Below the pieces are notes generated by a model. That model had not been told where the DNA came from and searched no databases. It saw only the letters and a list, made by a program, of their open reading frames with translations. A stretch of DNA of 64,000 bases from Rhodospirillum sp. (lineage in GTDB: Bacteria; Pseudomonadota; Alphaproteobacteria; Dongiales; Dongiaceae), in contig PNKY01000016.1 of assembly GCA_013822765.1 (NCBI GenBank), forward strand, positions 50,056 through 114,055, read 5' to 3'. The position numbers and the translations under genes were made by a program. This document shows, one piece after another, positions 54,011-62,603 of this stretch; within the stretch, counting starts at the first letter, position 1; each line of letters begins with the position of its first letter.

Positions 54011-55150
54011 GTGAGGGAGATTGGGTTACAGAAGGGTGGGACTGCCGGACCGGCGCCAATTCGGGTTTTGGTCGTGGACGACTCTCACGTGATTCGTGGC
54101 CTCCTGACGCGATCCCTCGACAGCGACCCTGGGATCAAGGTGGTCGCCAGCGCCAGCAACGGCAAGGCGGCGATCGACGAAGTTGCCAAGACCGAAATCG
54201 ACGTGGTGGTGCTGGACATCGAGATGCCGGTCATGGACGGCATGACGGCGCTGCCGCAATTGCTGGCGGCCCGGCCTGGCATGCAGGTCATCATGGCGTC
54301 GACCCTGACGCTCAAGGGTGCTTCGATCAGCATGAAGGCGCTGTCCAAGGGCGCCGCCGACTATGTGCCGAAGCCGACCTCGACCGGTGAAATCAATTCC
54401 GCCGAGGACTTCAAGCGCGAGCTTATTTCCAAGGTCAAGAGCTGGGGCGTGGTGGCGCGCCGTCGCCGCGGGTCCGCGGCCAGGCAGGGCGCCGAGGCGA
54501 CAGGCGCCGTGGCGCCGCGGCGTTTTCCGGCGGGTCCGGTCAAGCTGCGCGACGTGCCGACCCTGTTCCGCCCTGACTGCATCGCGATCGGGTCGTCGAC
54601 CGGCGGCCCGCAGGCGTTGTTCAAGGTATTTCAGATGATGGGCAAGGTGACCAACCTGCCGGTGTTCGTGACGCAGCACATGCCCGCCACATTCACCACC
54701 ATCCTGGCAGAGCATCTGGCCCAGGCGAGCGGCATGCCCGCCGCCGAAGCCAAGGACGGCGAGCCGGTGGTGCCGGGCCGCATCTTTGTCGCGCCCGGCG
54801 ATTTCCACATGACGGTTGCAGTCGAGGGCGGCCGCAAGGTGCTGCACCTCGACAAGAATCCGCCGGAGAACTTCTGCCGGCCTGCGGTCGATCCGATGCT
54901 GCGATCGCTCGCCAAGGCGTATAATGGCAAGGTGTTGACCGTGATCCTGACCGGGATGGGCCAGGACGGACTGAGGGGCGGCCAGGAACTGTCGGCCGCC
55001 GGTGGCGTCATTGCCGCGCAGGATGAGGCGACCAGCGTCGTATGGGGCATGCCGGGCGCTGTTGCCAGCGCCGGCCTGTGCAGCGCCGTGTTGCCGCTTT
55101 CCGATATCGGGCCTTATGTGCGCAAGGCCATTTCGAGGATGGCTGCATGA
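54011..55150 (+). CDS. cheB: protein-glutamate methylesterase CheB
   Basis: A 379-residue CheB with an N-terminal receiver (phospho-site D69 in VVVLDIEMPVMDG) and a C-terminal methylesterase. The catalytic serine is in GSSTGGPQ, the histidine in TQHMPATF and the aspartate in GMGQDG. It demethylates receptors for adaptation. The GTG at 54011 follows GGAG and gives the family length; earlier residues in the frame look non-coding. Its stop overlaps cheR as ATGA. Confidence 0.94.
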   Translation: MREIGLQKGGTAGPAPIRVLVVDDSHVIRGLLTRSLDSDPGIKVVASASNGKAAIDEVAKTEIDVVVLDIEMPVMDGMTALPQLLAARPGMQVIMASTLTLKGASISMKALSKGAADYVPKPTSTGEINSAEDFKRELISKVKSWGVVARRRRGSAARQGAEATGAVAPRRFPAGPVKLRDVPTLFRPDCIAIGSSTGGPQALFKVFQMMGKVTNLPVFVTQHMPATFTTILAEHLAQASGMPAAEAKDGEPVVPGRIFVAPGDFHMTVAVEGGRKVLHLDKNPPENFCRPAVDPMLRSLAKAYNGKVLTVILTGMGQDGLRGGQELSAAGGVIAAQDEATSVVWGMPGAVASAGLCSAVLPLSDIGPYVRKAISRMAA

Positions 55151-56028
55151 CCGTGACCGACTTTGAATTCATCTGCCAGATCCTCCGCGAACGCTCGGGA
55201 TTGGTGCTGACCAACGACAAGGCCTACCTCCTTGAGAGCAGGCTGTTGCCGGTTGCGCGCAAATGGAAGCTGGCCACCTTCGACGACCTGGTGCGCGTCA
55301 TCCGCACCAAGATGGACGAGGCGGTGGTGCGCGACGTGGTCGAGGCGATGACCACGAACGAATCGTTCTTCTTCCGCGACACCAAGCCGTTCGACCAGTT
55401 CAAGGCCCTGGTGCTGCCCGCGTTGCTGAAGAGCCGCGCCGCCAGCCGCACCATCCGCATCTGGAGCGCCGCCTGCTCGAGCGGGCAGGAGCCCTATTCG
55501 CTCGCCATGATCCTGTCGGAGAGCGCGGCGCAGCTGAACGGCTGGAAGATCGAGATCGTCGGCACCGACCTCTCGACCGAGATCCTGAACCGCGCCAAGG
55601 AAGGCATGTACTCGCAGTTCGAGGTGCAGCGCGGCCTGCCCATCACGATGCTGGTGAAGTACTTCGCCCAGATCGGCGACCGCTGGCAGATCAACGCCAA
55701 GATCCGCGGCATGGTGCAGTACAAGGAGTTCAACCTGCTGCAGGACCCGATGGCGCTCGGCCGGTTCGACGTGGTGTTCTGCCGCAACGTGCTGATCTAC
55801 TTCGACCAGCCGACCAAGACCCGCGTGCTGAACAGCGTCTCCAAGCTGATGCCGGAGGACGGCTTCCTGTTTTTGGGCGGCGCGGAGACCGTGCTCGGCA
55901 TCACCGACAAGTTCCAGATGGTACCCGGCCAGCGCGGTGTCTACGGCGTCGCCTCCACCAGCGCCAGCGGCGCGCGCCAGCCGATGCCCAGCTTCCCGAT
56001 CGCAGCCGCCGCCGGCGCGCCGCGGTAA
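55147..56028 (+). CDS. cheR: chemotaxis methyltransferase CheR
   Basis: A 293-residue SAM-dependent methyltransferase. It has the CheR N-terminal helices (TNDKAYLLESRLLPVAR), ESFFFRDTKPFDQF, SAM motif IWSAACSSGQEPYSLAM and VVFCRNVLIYFD. It methylates receptor glutamates and balances CheB. Last gene of the che operon and followed by a strong terminator. Confidence 0.95.
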   Translation: MTVTDFEFICQILRERSGLVLTNDKAYLLESRLLPVARKWKLATFDDLVRVIRTKMDEAVVRDVVEAMTTNESFFFRDTKPFDQFKALVLPALLKSRAASRTIRIWSAACSSGQEPYSLAMILSESAAQLNGWKIEIVGTDLSTEILNRAKEGMYSQFEVQRGLPITMLVKYFAQIGDRWQINAKIRGMVQYKEFNLLQDPMALGRFDVVFCRNVLIYFDQPTKTRVLNSVSKLMPEDGFLFLGGAETVLGITDKFQMVPGQRGVYGVASTSASGARQPMPSFPIAAAAGAPR

Positions 56029-56050
56029 CAGCAGTCACCATCCCAAAAGA

Positions 56051-56084
56051 AAATCGCCGGGCGAAAGCCCGGCGATTTCGTTTT
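56051..56084. terminator. bidirectional terminator between cheR and ctrA
   Basis: Perfect 12-base stem AAATCGCCGGGC / GCCCGGCGATTT with a GAAA loop; CGTTTT follows on the plus strand, and on the minus strand TCTTTT follows. It lies between the convergent cheR and ctrA genes, so it can end both transcripts. Confidence 0.88.
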
Positions 56085-56103
56085 GATCGGATGGCGACGG
56101 CGC

Positions 56104-56820
56104 CTAGGCGCTGACGCCTTCCTTCTTGGCGCCGGTGCGGGCTTCTTCCGGATCGCGCAGCACGTAGCCGCGGCCCCACACCGTCTCGATATAGTTCTCG
56201 CCGCCGGTGGCGTTGCTGAGCTTCTTGCGCAGCTTGCACACGAACACGTCGATGATCTTCAGCTCCGGCTCGTCCATCCCACCATAGAGATGGTTGAGGA
56301 ACATCTCCTTGGTGAGGGTCGTACCCTTGCGCAGGGAGAGCAGCTCGAGGATGCCGTATTCCTTGCCGGTCAGATGCAGCGGCTGGGTCTCGACCTCCAC
56401 GGTGCGGGTGTCGAGATTGACCGTCAGCTTGCCGGTCTTGATGACCGATTCCGAATGGCCCTTGGAACGGCGCACGATCGCCTGGATGCGCGCCAGCAAT
56501 TCGCGCCGGTCGAACGGCTTGGTCAAGTAGTCGTCCGCGCCGAAGCCGAGACCCTTGATCTTGTTGTCGAGCTCGGAGAGCCCAGACAAGATCAGGATCG
56601 GCGTATTAACGCGCGAGGAGCGCAAGCGGCGCAGCACCTCGTAGCCGTCGATGTCCGGCAGCATCAGATCCAAGATGATGATGTCGTAATCGTAAAGCTT
56701 ACCGATTTCGAGACCGTCCTCGCCCAGGTCGGTCGTGTCGACGATGTATCCTTCAGACTTAAGGATCAGCTCGATGCTTTGGGCGGTGTTGGCATCGTCT
56801 TCAACTAGCAACACTCGCAT
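56104..56820 (-). CDS. ctrA: cell-cycle response regulator CtrA
   Basis: A 238-residue OmpR-type regulator, very close to alphaproteobacterial CtrA: RVLLVEDDANTAQSIELILK, phospho-site D51 in ILDLMLPDIDGYEVL, FDRRELLARIQAIVRRSKGHS and the DNA-binding TVEVETQPLHLTGKEYGILELL, GGMDEPELKIIDVFVCKLRKKL. It controls motility, division and replication genes through TTAA-N7-TTAA sites. Such sites, two DnaA-box-like sequences and two GAnTC sites occur in the intergenic space shared with fliI. The C terminus ends GVSA. Confidence 0.97.
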   Translation of the reverse strand: MRVLLVEDDANTAQSIELILKSEGYIVDTTDLGEDGLEIGKLYDYDIIILDLMLPDIDGYEVLRRLRSSRVNTPILILSGLSELDNKIKGLGFGADDYLTKPFDRRELLARIQAIVRRSKGHSESVIKTGKLTVNLDTRTVEVETQPLHLTGKEYGILELLSLRKGTTLTKEMFLNHLYGGMDEPELKIIDVFVCKLRKKLSNATGGENYIETVWGRGYVLRDPEEARTGAKKEGVSA

Positions 56821-56840
56821 GGCCCGAAACTCCTGGCGTT

Positions 56841-56886
56841 GACTCCAACGTCATTAACAGAGGTTTATGTTAACCATTTATCCCCA
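56841..56886 (-). promoter_or_regulatory. ctrA control region: GAnTC, CtrA half-sites, DnaA-like box
   Basis: GACTC (a GAnTC CcrM methylation site) at 56841-56845, 21 bases upstream of ctrA; TTAA-N7-TTAT at 56854-56868; TTAACCAT from 56870; TTATCCCCA at 56878-56886, one base from the DnaA consensus. This mix resembles the methylation- and CtrA-controlled ctrA promoters known from Caulobacter. Sites are read by eye. Confidence 0.65.
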
Positions 56887-56942
56887 GAAATGTAAAGCAA
56901 TGACTGCGGGAAAACGGCTATTTCCTTTGGGGTAGGGCCGAA

Positions 56943-56951
56943 TTATCCACA
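56943..56951. promoter_or_regulatory. consensus DnaA box
   Basis: TTATCCACA, an exact match to the consensus DnaA box, about 125 bases upstream of ctrA and 155 upstream of fliI. A second, one-mismatch copy lies 57 bases away. It may couple replication initiation to ctrA expression. A replication origin is not proposed. Confidence 0.6.
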
Positions 56952-57024
56952 GGCCGACAGGTCATCTTTCGGTAGTTAACTCATTGATAGTTCGCTGAGA
57001 ATTTGTGCCCCGCCGAGGCAAGCT

Positions 57025-57040
57025 TTAACCAGCGATTAAC
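57025..57040 (+). promoter_or_regulatory. full CtrA box upstream of fliI
   Basis: TTAA-CCAGCGA-TTAA-C: an exact TTAA-N7-TTAA CtrA site, about 67 bases before the fliI start. A GAGTC methylation site follows at 57053-57057. It predicts direct CtrA control of fliI-fliJ and perhaps also of ctrA on the other side. Confidence 0.75.
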
Positions 57041-57106
57041 GACGTTTGGTTAGAGTCGCCCCTCAAGAGGGTCACACGTCTTTGGGCAACTTGGGCAATT
57101 TGGGGC

Positions 57107-58498
57107 ATGGCGTACGCGCTGCCGATCGAAGACATCCTGCACGACATTGAGAGAATCCCGGAACGACGCATCTACGGCCGCGTCGCGGCGATCCTTGGCA
57201 TGCTGGTGGAAATCGCCGGCATCGATGGCTCGCTTGCCATCGGCGCGCGCTGCGACCTGCTCGACCGCTCCAACCGGCGGATCGGGTGCGAGATCGTCGG
57301 CTTCCGCAACGGCCGCGCCCTGGCGCTGGCGTTCGGCGCGCTGGAAGGCGTCGGCCTCGGCAGCAAGGCGATCGTGGTCGAGAACGACCCGGTGGTCCGT
57401 CCGACCCAGGCCTGGCTCGGCCGCGTGATCAACGCGCTGGGCGAGCCGATCGACGGCAAGGGTCCGCTTGCCACCGGCAAGATCCCGACCCGCATCCGCA
57501 ACGTGCCGCCGCCGGCGCACGCGCGCGGCCGGGTCGGCGAGAAGATCGACCTCGGCATCCGCTCCATCAATAGCTTCGCGACCTGCTGCCGCGGCCAGCG
57601 CATGGGCATCTTCGCCGCCTCCGGCGTCGGCAAGTCGGTGCTGCTGTCGATGATGGCGCGCTATGCCTCGCTCAACGTCAACGTCATCGGCCTGATCGGC
57701 GAGCGCGGGCGCGAGGTCCAGGAATTCATCGAGGACGAGCTTGGCCCCGAGGGCCTGGCGCGCAGCGTGATCGTGGTCGCGACCTCGGACGAATCGCCGC
57801 TGATGCGCCGCCAGGCGGCGCAGATGACGCTGGCGGTCGCCGAGTATTTCCGCGACCAGGGCGAGCACGTGTTGTGCATGATGGACAGCGTCACCCGCTT
57901 CGCGATGGCGATGCGCGAGATCGGCCTGTCGGTCGGCGAACCGCCGGCCAGCAAGGGCTACACGCCCTCGACCTTCGCCGAGCTGCCGCGCTTGCTGGAG
58001 CGCGCGGGCCCCGGCCTCTCCGGGTCGGGCAGCATCACCGGCCTTTTCACCGTGCTGGTGGAAGGCGACGATCACAACGAGCCGGTCGCCGACGCGGTGC
58101 GCGGCATCCTCGACGGCCACATCGTGCTGGAGCGCGGCATCGCGGAACGCGGGCGCTATCCGGCGGTCAACGTCCTGCGCTCGCTCTCGCGCACCATGCC
58201 GAACTGCAACACCGATGCCGAGACCGAGATCGTGCGCCGCGCGCGCCAGCATCTGTCGGTCTACGAGGACATGGCGGAGCTGATCCGCCTCGGCGCCTAT
58301 CGCAAGGGCACAGATCCGGCGGTCGACGAGGCGATCCGGCTGTTCGGCCCGATCGAAGGCTACCTCGGCCAGAAGCGCACCGAGCGGACCGACCTCAAGA
58401 CCGGCTATTCGCTGCTTGCCGACATCGTCGGCCTGCCGCATCCTGACGCCGAGCCCGCCGCCAAGGTCGGCAAGATCGGACCCAAGGTGATCTCATGA
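57107..58498 (+). CDS. fliI: flagellar export ATPase FliI
   Basis: A 463-residue FliI/YscN ATPase that energises flagellar type III export. Walker A is AASGVGKSVLL, Walker B lies in HVLCMMDSVTRF, followed by GEPPASKGYTPSTFAELPRLLERAG. It is divergent from ctrA and overlaps fliJ by 4 bases. A CtrA box lies upstream. Confidence 0.97.
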   Translation: MAYALPIEDILHDIERIPERRIYGRVAAILGMLVEIAGIDGSLAIGARCDLLDRSNRRIGCEIVGFRNGRALALAFGALEGVGLGSKAIVVENDPVVRPTQAWLGRVINALGEPIDGKGPLATGKIPTRIRNVPPPAHARGRVGEKIDLGIRSINSFATCCRGQRMGIFAASGVGKSVLLSMMARYASLNVNVIGLIGERGREVQEFIEDELGPEGLARSVIVVATSDESPLMRRQAAQMTLAVAEYFRDQGEHVLCMMDSVTRFAMAMREIGLSVGEPPASKGYTPSTFAELPRLLERAGPGLSGSGSITGLFTVLVEGDDHNEPVADAVRGILDGHIVLERGIAERGRYPAVNVLRSLSRTMPNCNTDAETEIVRRARQHLSVYEDMAELIRLGAYRKGTDPAVDEAIRLFGPIEGYLGQKRTERTDLKTGYSLLADIVGLPHPDAEPAAKVGKIGPKVIS

Positions 58499-58908
58499 GC
58501 GGGCTCGATCAACTGATACGCCTGCAGCGCTGGACACTGGACGAGAAGCGCCGCCAGGCCACCGATCTCGAACTGCTGATCGAGCGGTTGATTCAGGACA
58601 TCAACAAGCTCGACGAGCAGGTCGAGCGCGAGATCGAAGCCTCGCGCGCCGACCTCGAGCTGCAGCGCGCGTTGCCCGGCTACCGCAACGCGATGAAGGG
58701 CCGCCGCGAGCGGATGGACAAGTCGCTGGTCGATCTGCGCGGCGAACTGGAGAAGCTGCGCGAGCAGATCACCGAGGCGTTCTCGGATCTCAAGAAGACC
58801 GAGCAGACCGTGAAGAACCGCGAGCAGCGCCAGCGCCTCGCCGAGCGCCGCAAGGACCAGGCGATCAGCGACGAGGTCGGCCTGCAGCAGCACCGCCGCA
58901 AGGGCTGA
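58495..58908 (+). CDS. fliJ: flagellar export chaperone FliJ
   Basis: A 137-residue protein, almost wholly alpha-helical and highly charged (KRRQATDLELLIERLIQDINKLDEQVEREIEASR), forming the expected antiparallel coiled coil. FliJ binds FliI and FlhA and ferries export chaperones. Identity comes from the position behind fliI with an ATGA overlap, length and coiled-coil nature; FliJ sequences diverge widely. Confidence 0.88.
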   Translation: MSGLDQLIRLQRWTLDEKRRQATDLELLIERLIQDINKLDEQVEREIEASRADLELQRALPGYRNAMKGRRERMDKSLVDLRGELEKLREQITEAFSDLKKTEQTVKNREQRQRLAERRKDQAISDEVGLQQHRRKG

Positions 58909-58926
58909 GCGAACCTCTTTCTGCAC

Positions 58927-59205
58927 TCAATTGGTTGGGATCGCCTGACTCTTGCCCTCGCAGGTGTCGGATCGCACCGTCGTTCCCCGCAACTCTTGCG
59001 GAACCTTGCAGTTGTCGACGCGCTGCTCGTCGCTTGCCTTGCTGCTCAGGCGCTCTTTGCCGGTCTTGACCGGCGCGGGCGTCTGTTCGGTGGGAAGCTG
59101 CACCGGCACGGGCGCCATGGTCGAAGCCGGTTCGTCGGCTGCGAGGGGCGCGGTCGTGAACGCTCCCAAGATCGATGCCGTGGCGATGCCAATGCATTTC
59201 AGCAT
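58927..59205 (-). CDS. small secreted hypothetical protein
   Basis: A 92-residue protein with a Sec signal (CIGIATASILGAFTTAPLAAD). The mature part is Pro/Thr-rich, then polar with two cysteines (DNCKVPQEL, SDTCEGKSQ) that could form a disulfide. No family recognised. Convergent with fliJ. Confidence 0.65.
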   Translation of the reverse strand: MLKCIGIATASILGAFTTAPLAADEPASTMAPVPVQLPTEQTPAPVKTGKERLSSKASDEQRVDNCKVPQELRGTTVRSDTCEGKSQAIPTN

Positions 59206-59356
59206 CTCGGACTTCTTTCGCAGGCTGTGCGGCAGCGGAGAAGAGTCGCGCGATCACCTGCACGAGACAACCCGATTCTTGCGGACTTTCAGGGAGACCC
59301 GACCGGCGAGATCGGTCGCCCGCGCCGGTGTCTAGACGCGGGCGACCATGGCGCGA

Positions 59357-62323
59357 TCAGTTGCTCAGGATAACGTCCTGGCCGAGAGCAACTGCATCGG
59401 TCGTTATCAGGGTGACCGCCTTCAGCTCGAAGCCGTTGGCAGCGTTGCCGTCGGCGTCGATGGCAACATCGACCGCGTTGCCGCCGTCGATGAGAGAGAC
59501 GCGGGCAGCTCGGTCGGCTTCTGCAACACCCAGCTTGTCGAACAGGGCATCGAGGTTCAGCGCATCCTGGCCGCCCGCCGCATCGCCGTCGAAATCGACG
59601 ATGAGATCGTGACCATCCAGCGGGTCGGAATATCGGAACGTATCGCTGCCGGCGTTGCCGAACACCACGTCGTCGCCGGCGCCGCCGTCGATCAAATCGC
59701 CGCCGTTGCTGCCGAGGATGACGTCATCGCCGGCGCCGCCGAGGAGTTGCAGCGTCATCTTGCCTGCGGCGAGGGTGCTGGCGTCGATGATGTCGTCGCC
59801 GACGAAGGCGTTGATGACCAGCTTGTCATCGACGTCGGCATGATCGGCGGTGACCTTTGCCGAGAGACCGTCGACCACGACCTTGCTGCCGAGCGCGGTT
59901 ACGCTCACCACGTCCTCGCCGTTGGTGCCGTTGACCGTGACGGTGTCAGGCTGGCTGTCGCCAATTGCGCCGCCGATCACCCCCGCCAGGTCGATCGCGA
60001 CCAGCTTGGCGTCGGTGCCGGTCAGGTCGCCGACGTTGATCTTGTCCGCCCCGCCGAGCGCATTGAAGTGGATCGTCTCGACGTCGTTGAGGTCCATGGT
60101 GACGTTGGCGATGTCGCGGAAGAACAGCACGCGTCCGCCATTGGCGGCGATGTCGATATTCTCGGCGATATTGGCGCCGTTGAAGACCATGGCGTCGGTG
60201 CCGGCCTGGCCCTCGACCACGTCGTTGTCATCACCGGGATTCCAGATAAAAACGTCATCGCCTGCGCCGAGCAGCGCGACGTCGTCGCCATCGCCGCCGT
60301 TGACCGTGTCGTTTCCAGCGCTGCCGATGACGGTGTCCTCGCCGAGGCCGCCGAATATCTGCAAGCCGATCCTGCCGGCCTTGAGGCCACCGGCGTTGAT
60401 GAGGTCATCACCGCCGAGGCCATTGACAACGAGACGATCCGTCGCGTCGGCATGAGCGATGGTCACCTGCGCCGAAAGGCCGTCAACGACGATCTGCTTG
60501 CCGACCAAGGCGATGGTGACGGTATCGCCGGTGTTGGTCGCGTTGACGGTGACGCTGTCGAGCGCGCCATCGCCGATCTTCCCGCCAATCGCTGCGGCCA
60601 GGTCGATCGCGACCTTGGTCACATCGGTGCCGGTGAGGTCGCCGATGACGGTGTTATCGCTGCCGCCCAGTGCGTTGAGCCGGATGGTTTCGACATCGTC
60701 GAGGTCCATCGTGATGTTGCCGACGTTGCGGAGAAACAGCGCCCGCCCGCCGTTGGCGAGGATGTCGAAGTTCTCGCTGGTGTTGCTGCCGTTGAAGAGC
60801 ATGGTGTCGGTGCCGGCCTGGCCTTCGACCACGTCGCTGCCGTCGCCCGGATCCCATTGGAACACATCGTTGCCGGCGCCGAGAAAGGCGATGTCGTTGC
60901 CCTGGTTACCGTCGATGAAGTCGTTGCCGTCGCCGCCGAGCAGGAGGTCACCACCCTGACCGCCGAGGATTCTGTCGTTGCCGTCGCCGCCGTCGGCCGT
61001 CAGCTTGATCGCAGCGGCGGACAGGGCAGCGGCGTTGATGGTGTCGTTCCCGGCGAGACCGTTGATGACGAGGGAGTCGGTAGCGTCGGCATGGTCGATC
61101 GTCACCTTGGCCGCAAGCCCGGAGACGGTGACAGTCTGTCCGACCAGAGCGACATCGATGGTATTCTTGCCGTCGCTGCCGTTGACGATGACGGTGTCGA
61201 GCTTGCCGTCGCCGGTGGTGCCATCGATCACCCCGGCCAGGTCGATGGCGACGAGCTCGACATCCGTGCCAGCCAGGTTGTTGACGGTGGTGGTGTCCTT
61301 GCCGCCCAGCGCTTTGAGCCGGATGGTCTCGACATCGTTGAGGTCCATCGTGATATTGCCGAGGTTGCGGAAGAACAGCGCCCGCCCGCCGTTGGCCGTG
61401 ACGTCGAAGTTCTCGTCGCCGCCGCTGCCGTTGAAAAGGAGGGTGTCGGTTCCGTCCTGGCCCTCGACCACGTCGCTGCCGTCGCCCGGATCCCATTGGA
61501 ATACATCATCGCCGGCGCCGAGCAAGGCGACGTCGTCGGCCTGGTTGCCGTCGATGAAGTCATTGCCGTCGCCGCCGAGCAGAACGTCCTTGCCGTTGCC
61601 GCCGAGGATCGTGTCGTTGCCGGCGCCGCCGTCGATGGTGAGCTGGATCAGCGCGGCCAGATTGCCGGTGGTGGAGATCCTGTCGTCGCCGCCGTTGGCG
61701 TTCAGCACGAGCTTCTCGCTTGTGCCGATATCGATGGCGAAGGGCGCGGGGTCCAGGCGGTCGAAGCGCACGCGCTGACCATTGGCGGTGATCGCGAACA
61801 CCTCCGCGCCGCCGCCGCCATTGACCTCGACGGTATCGATGCCCGTGCCGCCTTCGAATAGGTCGGTGTCGTCTCCGGGGTTCCAGATCATGCGATCGTC
61901 GCCGCCTTCGCCGAACAGCTGGTCGTCGGCATCGCCGCCGGTCAGCGTGTCGTTGTCGGCGCCGCCGAACAGAAGATCGAAGCCACCGCGCCCGAGCAGG
62001 ACATCGTTGCCACTCTGCGCGAAGACCTGATCGTCGCTGAAACCACCGCTGGCGGTGTCGTTGCCGGCGCCGCCGAACAAGTTCACGGCAGGCAGCGCTC
62101 CAGAGGACTCATCAAGCAAGAGATTGTCGTTGCCACCCAACCCGAAGGCTTGGATCAAGGCGGTGTTTGCAACCGTCGGGTTGCCGCCGAGGACGGGGAC
62201 GGCGCCGCCGTTGATCAGAATATTCCCGGCCGCATTGCGGCTGACGGTGACCGTGTTGTCGAGATTGTCGCTGAATATGCTCAGCAGGCCTGCTGCGGCA
62301 TTGAAGGAAGCGGTGATGGCCAT
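59357..62323 (-). CDS. RTX-type calcium-binding repeat protein
   Basis: A 988-residue acidic, Gly/Asp-rich protein. Residues about 83-160 and 235-275 carry RTX-type nonapeptides (GGAGNDTASGG, GGADNDTLTGG, GGDGNDFIDGN) that coil around Ca2+. From about 274 to 890 there are three related units of about 205-213 residues, each with DPGDGSDVVEGQAGTDT, a NITMDLNDVETI strand and an IDHADATDSLVINGL segment. A last RTX block (GSNGGDLIDGGAGDDVV) leads to the C terminus. There is no Sec signal, so type I secretion by a C-terminal signal is likely. An AAAGGAG site precedes the ATG. No transporter genes are adjacent. Role (adhesin, surface layer or matrix protein) is open. Confidence 0.88.
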   Translation of the reverse strand: MAITASFNAAAGLLSIFSDNLDNTVTVSRNAAGNILINGGAVPVLGGNPTVANTALIQAFGLGGNDNLLLDESSGALPAVNLFGGAGNDTASGGFSDDQVFAQSGNDVLLGRGGFDLLFGGADNDTLTGGDADDQLFGEGGDDRMIWNPGDDTDLFEGGTGIDTVEVNGGGGAEVFAITANGQRVRFDRLDPAPFAIDIGTSEKLVLNANGGDDRISTTGNLAALIQLTIDGGAGNDTILGGNGKDVLLGGDGNDFIDGNQADDVALLGAGDDVFQWDPGDGSDVVEGQDGTDTLLFNGSGGDENFDVTANGGRALFFRNLGNITMDLNDVETIRLKALGGKDTTTVNNLAGTDVELVAIDLAGVIDGTTGDGKLDTVIVNGSDGKNTIDVALVGQTVTVSGLAAKVTIDHADATDSLVINGLAGNDTINAAALSAAAIKLTADGGDGNDRILGGQGGDLLLGGDGNDFIDGNQGNDIAFLGAGNDVFQWDPGDGSDVVEGQAGTDTMLFNGSNTSENFDILANGGRALFLRNVGNITMDLDDVETIRLNALGGSDNTVIGDLTGTDVTKVAIDLAAAIGGKIGDGALDSVTVNATNTGDTVTIALVGKQIVVDGLSAQVTIAHADATDRLVVNGLGGDDLINAGGLKAGRIGLQIFGGLGEDTVIGSAGNDTVNGGDGDDVALLGAGDDVFIWNPGDDNDVVEGQAGTDAMVFNGANIAENIDIAANGGRVLFFRDIANVTMDLNDVETIHFNALGGADKINVGDLTGTDAKLVAIDLAGVIGGAIGDSQPDTVTVNGTNGEDVVSVTALGSKVVVDGLSAKVTADHADVDDKLVINAFVGDDIIDASTLAAGKMTLQLLGGAGDDVILGSNGGDLIDGGAGDDVVFGNAGSDTFRYSDPLDGHDLIVDFDGDAAGGQDALNLDALFDKLGVAEADRAARVSLIDGGNAVDVAIDADGNAANGFELKAVTLITTDAVALGQDVILSN
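59654..61504 (-). repeat. three ~0.6 kb repeat units inside the RTX gene
   Basis: Units at about 61504-60866, 60865-60254 and 60253-59654 code for the three related protein modules of 200-213 residues. Each starts with the VFQWDPGDGSDVVEG-type block (IWNPGDDNDVVEG in the third). Long stretches are near-identical in DNA, so unit number may vary by recombination. Confidence 0.8.
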
Positions 62324-62520
62324 GAGATATGCTCCTTTGCAAGGTTGCGTATCCGCAAGGCGTGAGGGCGGCGACCGGCGCTCGCCGAACTCGCGCCACG
62401 AATCGTTGGCTTCGAGTTCACGTCGTGTAATCGCTCTGCAGTTTGACTTAATTGCTGTGGAGTTTATCTCATTGCAGATCGCCGGCGTATGAAGCAGATC
62501 ACAACAAGCGACGAGTCAAC

Positions 62521-62534
62521 GTGTCGTGACACGC
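62521..62534. promoter_or_regulatory. short palindrome between the FliK-like and RTX genes
   Basis: CGTGTC-GT-GACACG, 6-base perfect arms. It lies about 200 bases upstream of the RTX start and 83 bases past the end of the FliK-like gene, within a 280-base gap that otherwise has no gene. It could be an operator for the RTX gene. No clear promoter elements were identified. Confidence 0.35.
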
Positions 62535-62603
62535 ATTCGTGCCGCTCTTCGCGCAGTACTGAATGAGTCTTGGATTAAGGCAATCTCTGCGGGACAGCGT
62601 CGG

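Noticed and set aside
56870..56960. Replication origin suggested by DnaA boxes near ctrA
   Set aside because: Only one exact and one near box, no AT-rich unwinding region and no dnaA, hemE or parAB nearby. Regulation of ctrA is enough to explain them.
59654..61504. CRISPR-like periodicity
   Set aside because: The repeats are ~600 bases long, in frame and protein coding, without short repeats and unique spacers.
59348..61861. 837-codon plus-strand open frame opposite the RTX gene
   Set aside because: The repeats of the RTX gene produce a repetitive antisense frame. The minus frame has RTX motifs and a good ribosome-binding site.
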